Assembly (NCBI RefSeq): GCF_021462415.1
Contig: NZ_JAKEDS010000001.1
Span: forward strand, 1,212,273-1,276,272
Reading direction: 5' to 3'
Source: Rhodohalobacter sp. 614A
Lineage (GTDB): Bacteria > Bacteroidota > Rhodothermia > Balneolales > Balneolaceae
DNA length: 64,000 nt
The translations under genes and the position numbers were made by a program. Under the pieces are notes generated by a model. It was not told the origin of the DNA and did not search any database. It was given only the letters and a program-made list of their open reading frames with translations. Positions 62,801 to 64,000 of this stretch are shown here, in pieces; position 1 is the stretch's first letter, and every line of letters begins with the position of its first letter.

Positions 62801-64000
62801 TTATTCCACTACTTCAAACCGTATTTTTCTCTCCCTGGTTTGATCAGATTCCGTGTCTAAAATAGATACCACCAATTCGTATAGGCCGGGATTTAAATCT
62901 GTGGTCTCAATTTCAAGATCTTCATCCACGACCGACTCTTCATTTGTAAAATTCAGAGTGAGAATAAATTCGGTTTGATCGGTATTAACATTTCCCTGTT
63001 CATCAACCGGCAGTATCCTGTAAGTCATTTCGAAGCGGCTGAAACCATCGGCCTGTATGGCTAAATTATACACTTCAAAGTGCAGAAGAAGGGTTTCGCC
63101 GAATGGAATGAGCCTGTTGTTGGCCACTTTAAAATCAAATGGTTCGGTGATTTCGTTGGTGTGATTGTACCCCAAAATCAGATCCGAAACCTCCATCGAG
63201 TCAGGATGACTGACGAGCGGCTCCGGCTGGCGATATTGTTCTTTATTCCACCCCCGCAATGCTGGTGGAAAGGGTGTGTGATAAATGGATTTGGAATCGG
63301 GATCATAATTCATCAATTCAACCGAAACCGCCTGGAATGTTTTTCCTGTATGAGGCTGACGGAATAACGTCGTAGACATTCTTTTCGCTGAGGGGCGTGT
63401 AATGTAGAGAGGCGGCTGATCGCTTCGGCTTAAGGTTTTTTCCCAGGATTCGTCATAGGAGAGGAGAGTGTGAGTCAGTTCATAAAAGGTGTACTCATCA
63501 AGCACATCATATTCTTCATCAATCTCTTCTTTTAGCAGCAGGTTGGTGCCTTGGTTCCGATTGTAATCAATTAAAAAAGCTTCGTGAGCAGAACTTTCTA
63601 CATAGGTTAAAATTTCCGGCTGCAAAGAATCGCCCAGAAGACGGTAATGATAAACCTCCAGTGGAATTTTTGGAATTAGTTCGGCGTAAGTAGATTCCTG
63701 TTGCGGTGCCTGCATGACCTGTTCGTGGATGATCTCTTTGCTTTCGGACTGAAATGCAAGATCCATTCCTTGGAAAGCCTGGATGCCCTGGTCCAGAATT
63801 CTTGTCTGGAGTTCATTCAGCCGGCTGCCAAAAAACGGGTCTACCTGGGCAAGTTGTTCGTAATAAAGAAGTTGCAGAATCAGTGCCGGAGTAATACCCA
63901 CTCTTGTGAACTCAAGTGATTCATCATCTTGATTTTCTTCAGCATAAAAGGCCCTTTCGGGAATAAAATCTTCGAGACTGGTTTGAAGGGTAAACTGATC
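62801..64000 (-). CDS. Partial protein with C-terminal beta-sandwich, N-terminus outside window
   Basis: The frame stays open from the stop codon at 62801 to the end of the window, at least 399 codons, so the gene continues beyond 64000; a GTG at 63901 is in frame but not a likely start. The first part is helical and acidic, the middle has LYITRPSAKRMSTTLFRQPHTGKTFQAVSVELM, and the last 110 residues have an immunoglobulin-like pattern (FGETLLLHFEVYNL, RFEMTYRILPVDEQGNV, LNPGLYELVVSILDTES). That ending resembles the tail of GWxTD-type proteins; the diagnostic motif itself is not visible. Function is unknown. Confidence 0.7.
   Translation of the reverse strand, partial: DQFTLQTSLEDFIPERAFYAEENQDDESLEFTRVGITPALILQLLYYEQLAQVDPFFGSRLNELQTRILDQGIQAFQGMDLAFQSESKEIIHEQVMQAPQQESTYAELIPKIPLEVYHYRLLGDSLQPEILTYVESSAHEAFLIDYNRNQGTNLLLKEEIDEEYDVLDEYTFYELTHTLLSYDESWEKTLSRSDQPPLYITRPSAKRMSTTLFRQPHTGKTFQAVSVELMNYDPDSKSIYHTPFPPALRGWNKEQYRQPEPLVSHPDSMEVSDLILGYNHTNEITEPFDFKVANNRLIPFGETLLLHFEVYNLAIQADGFSRFEMTYRILPVDEQGNVNTDQTEFILTLNFTNEESVVDEDLEIETTDLNPGLYELVVSILDTESDQTRERKIRFEVVE

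Overview
The window is a piece of chromosome from a Gram-negative, heterotrophic, probably aerobic bacterium. It is most likely a member of the Balneolota (Balneolaceae) or a close Bacteroidota-type relative. The evidence is a secreted metalloprotease with a C-terminal type IX secretion (por) sorting domain, a BatC-BatD-BatE set, a BshA bacillithiol enzyme, a CusCBA system of the Bacteroidota type, few strong Shine-Dalgarno sequences, and base composition that looks moderate by eye. The genus assignment is inference. I see no rRNA, tRNA, CRISPR array, transposase or phage gene.

Layout. 1-12.8 kb is a metal-handling island: the end of a CDF cation exporter, DUF302, a membrane protein, DUF305, DUF411, a CPH-type copper P-ATPase (CopB), the adaptor, outer-membrane and inner-membrane parts of a CusBCA efflux pump, and a secreted His/Cys-rich protein. 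12.8-21.2 kb holds a small membrane protein, an SGNH lipoprotein, an OmpA-like lipoprotein, the fluoride channel CrcB, a DUF3095 cyclase-like protein next to a GAF histidine-kinase-like protein whose ATPase domain looks degenerate, a DUF4159 protein and an NhaC antiporter. 21.4-28 kb is an accessory membrane stretch: an amino-acid permease fused to stress (Usp) domains, a membrane protein with a possible M15-peptidase-like tail, a vitamin-K-carboxylase-like HTTM protein, DUF1206, and a methyltransferase with no ordinary start codon.

28-38.1 kb centres on propionate / odd-chain and branched-chain catabolism: MeaB, both methylmalonyl-CoA mutase subunits and an acyl-CoA dehydrogenase. It is interrupted by an SRPBCC / unknown / App1-phosphatase operon and a TerC protein. 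38.2-48.1 kb carries a three-PAS protein, SufE, a DsbA-like oxidoreductase, a gamma carbonic anhydrase, HemW, a coiled-coil membrane protein, the metalloprotease, TrhO, an AT-rich orphan and malate dehydrogenase.

48.2-58.4 kb is mainly on the minus strand: ddl, an orphan solute-binding lipoprotein and nadK packed into one tight operon, then a DmpA-type peptidase, a 47-residue zinc-ribbon protein, an MBL hydrolase and a divergent GroES. A plus-strand gamma-glutamyltransferase, a DUF4405 membrane protein and BshA follow. 58.6-64 kb holds YebC, the BatC-BatD-BatE operon and a truncated protein running off the end.

A recurring theme is short palindromic intergenic repeats of at least six different kinds. 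One is inserted in frame into the outer-membrane channel gene of the copper pump, and others supply stop codons or sit directly against stop codons of neighbouring genes.
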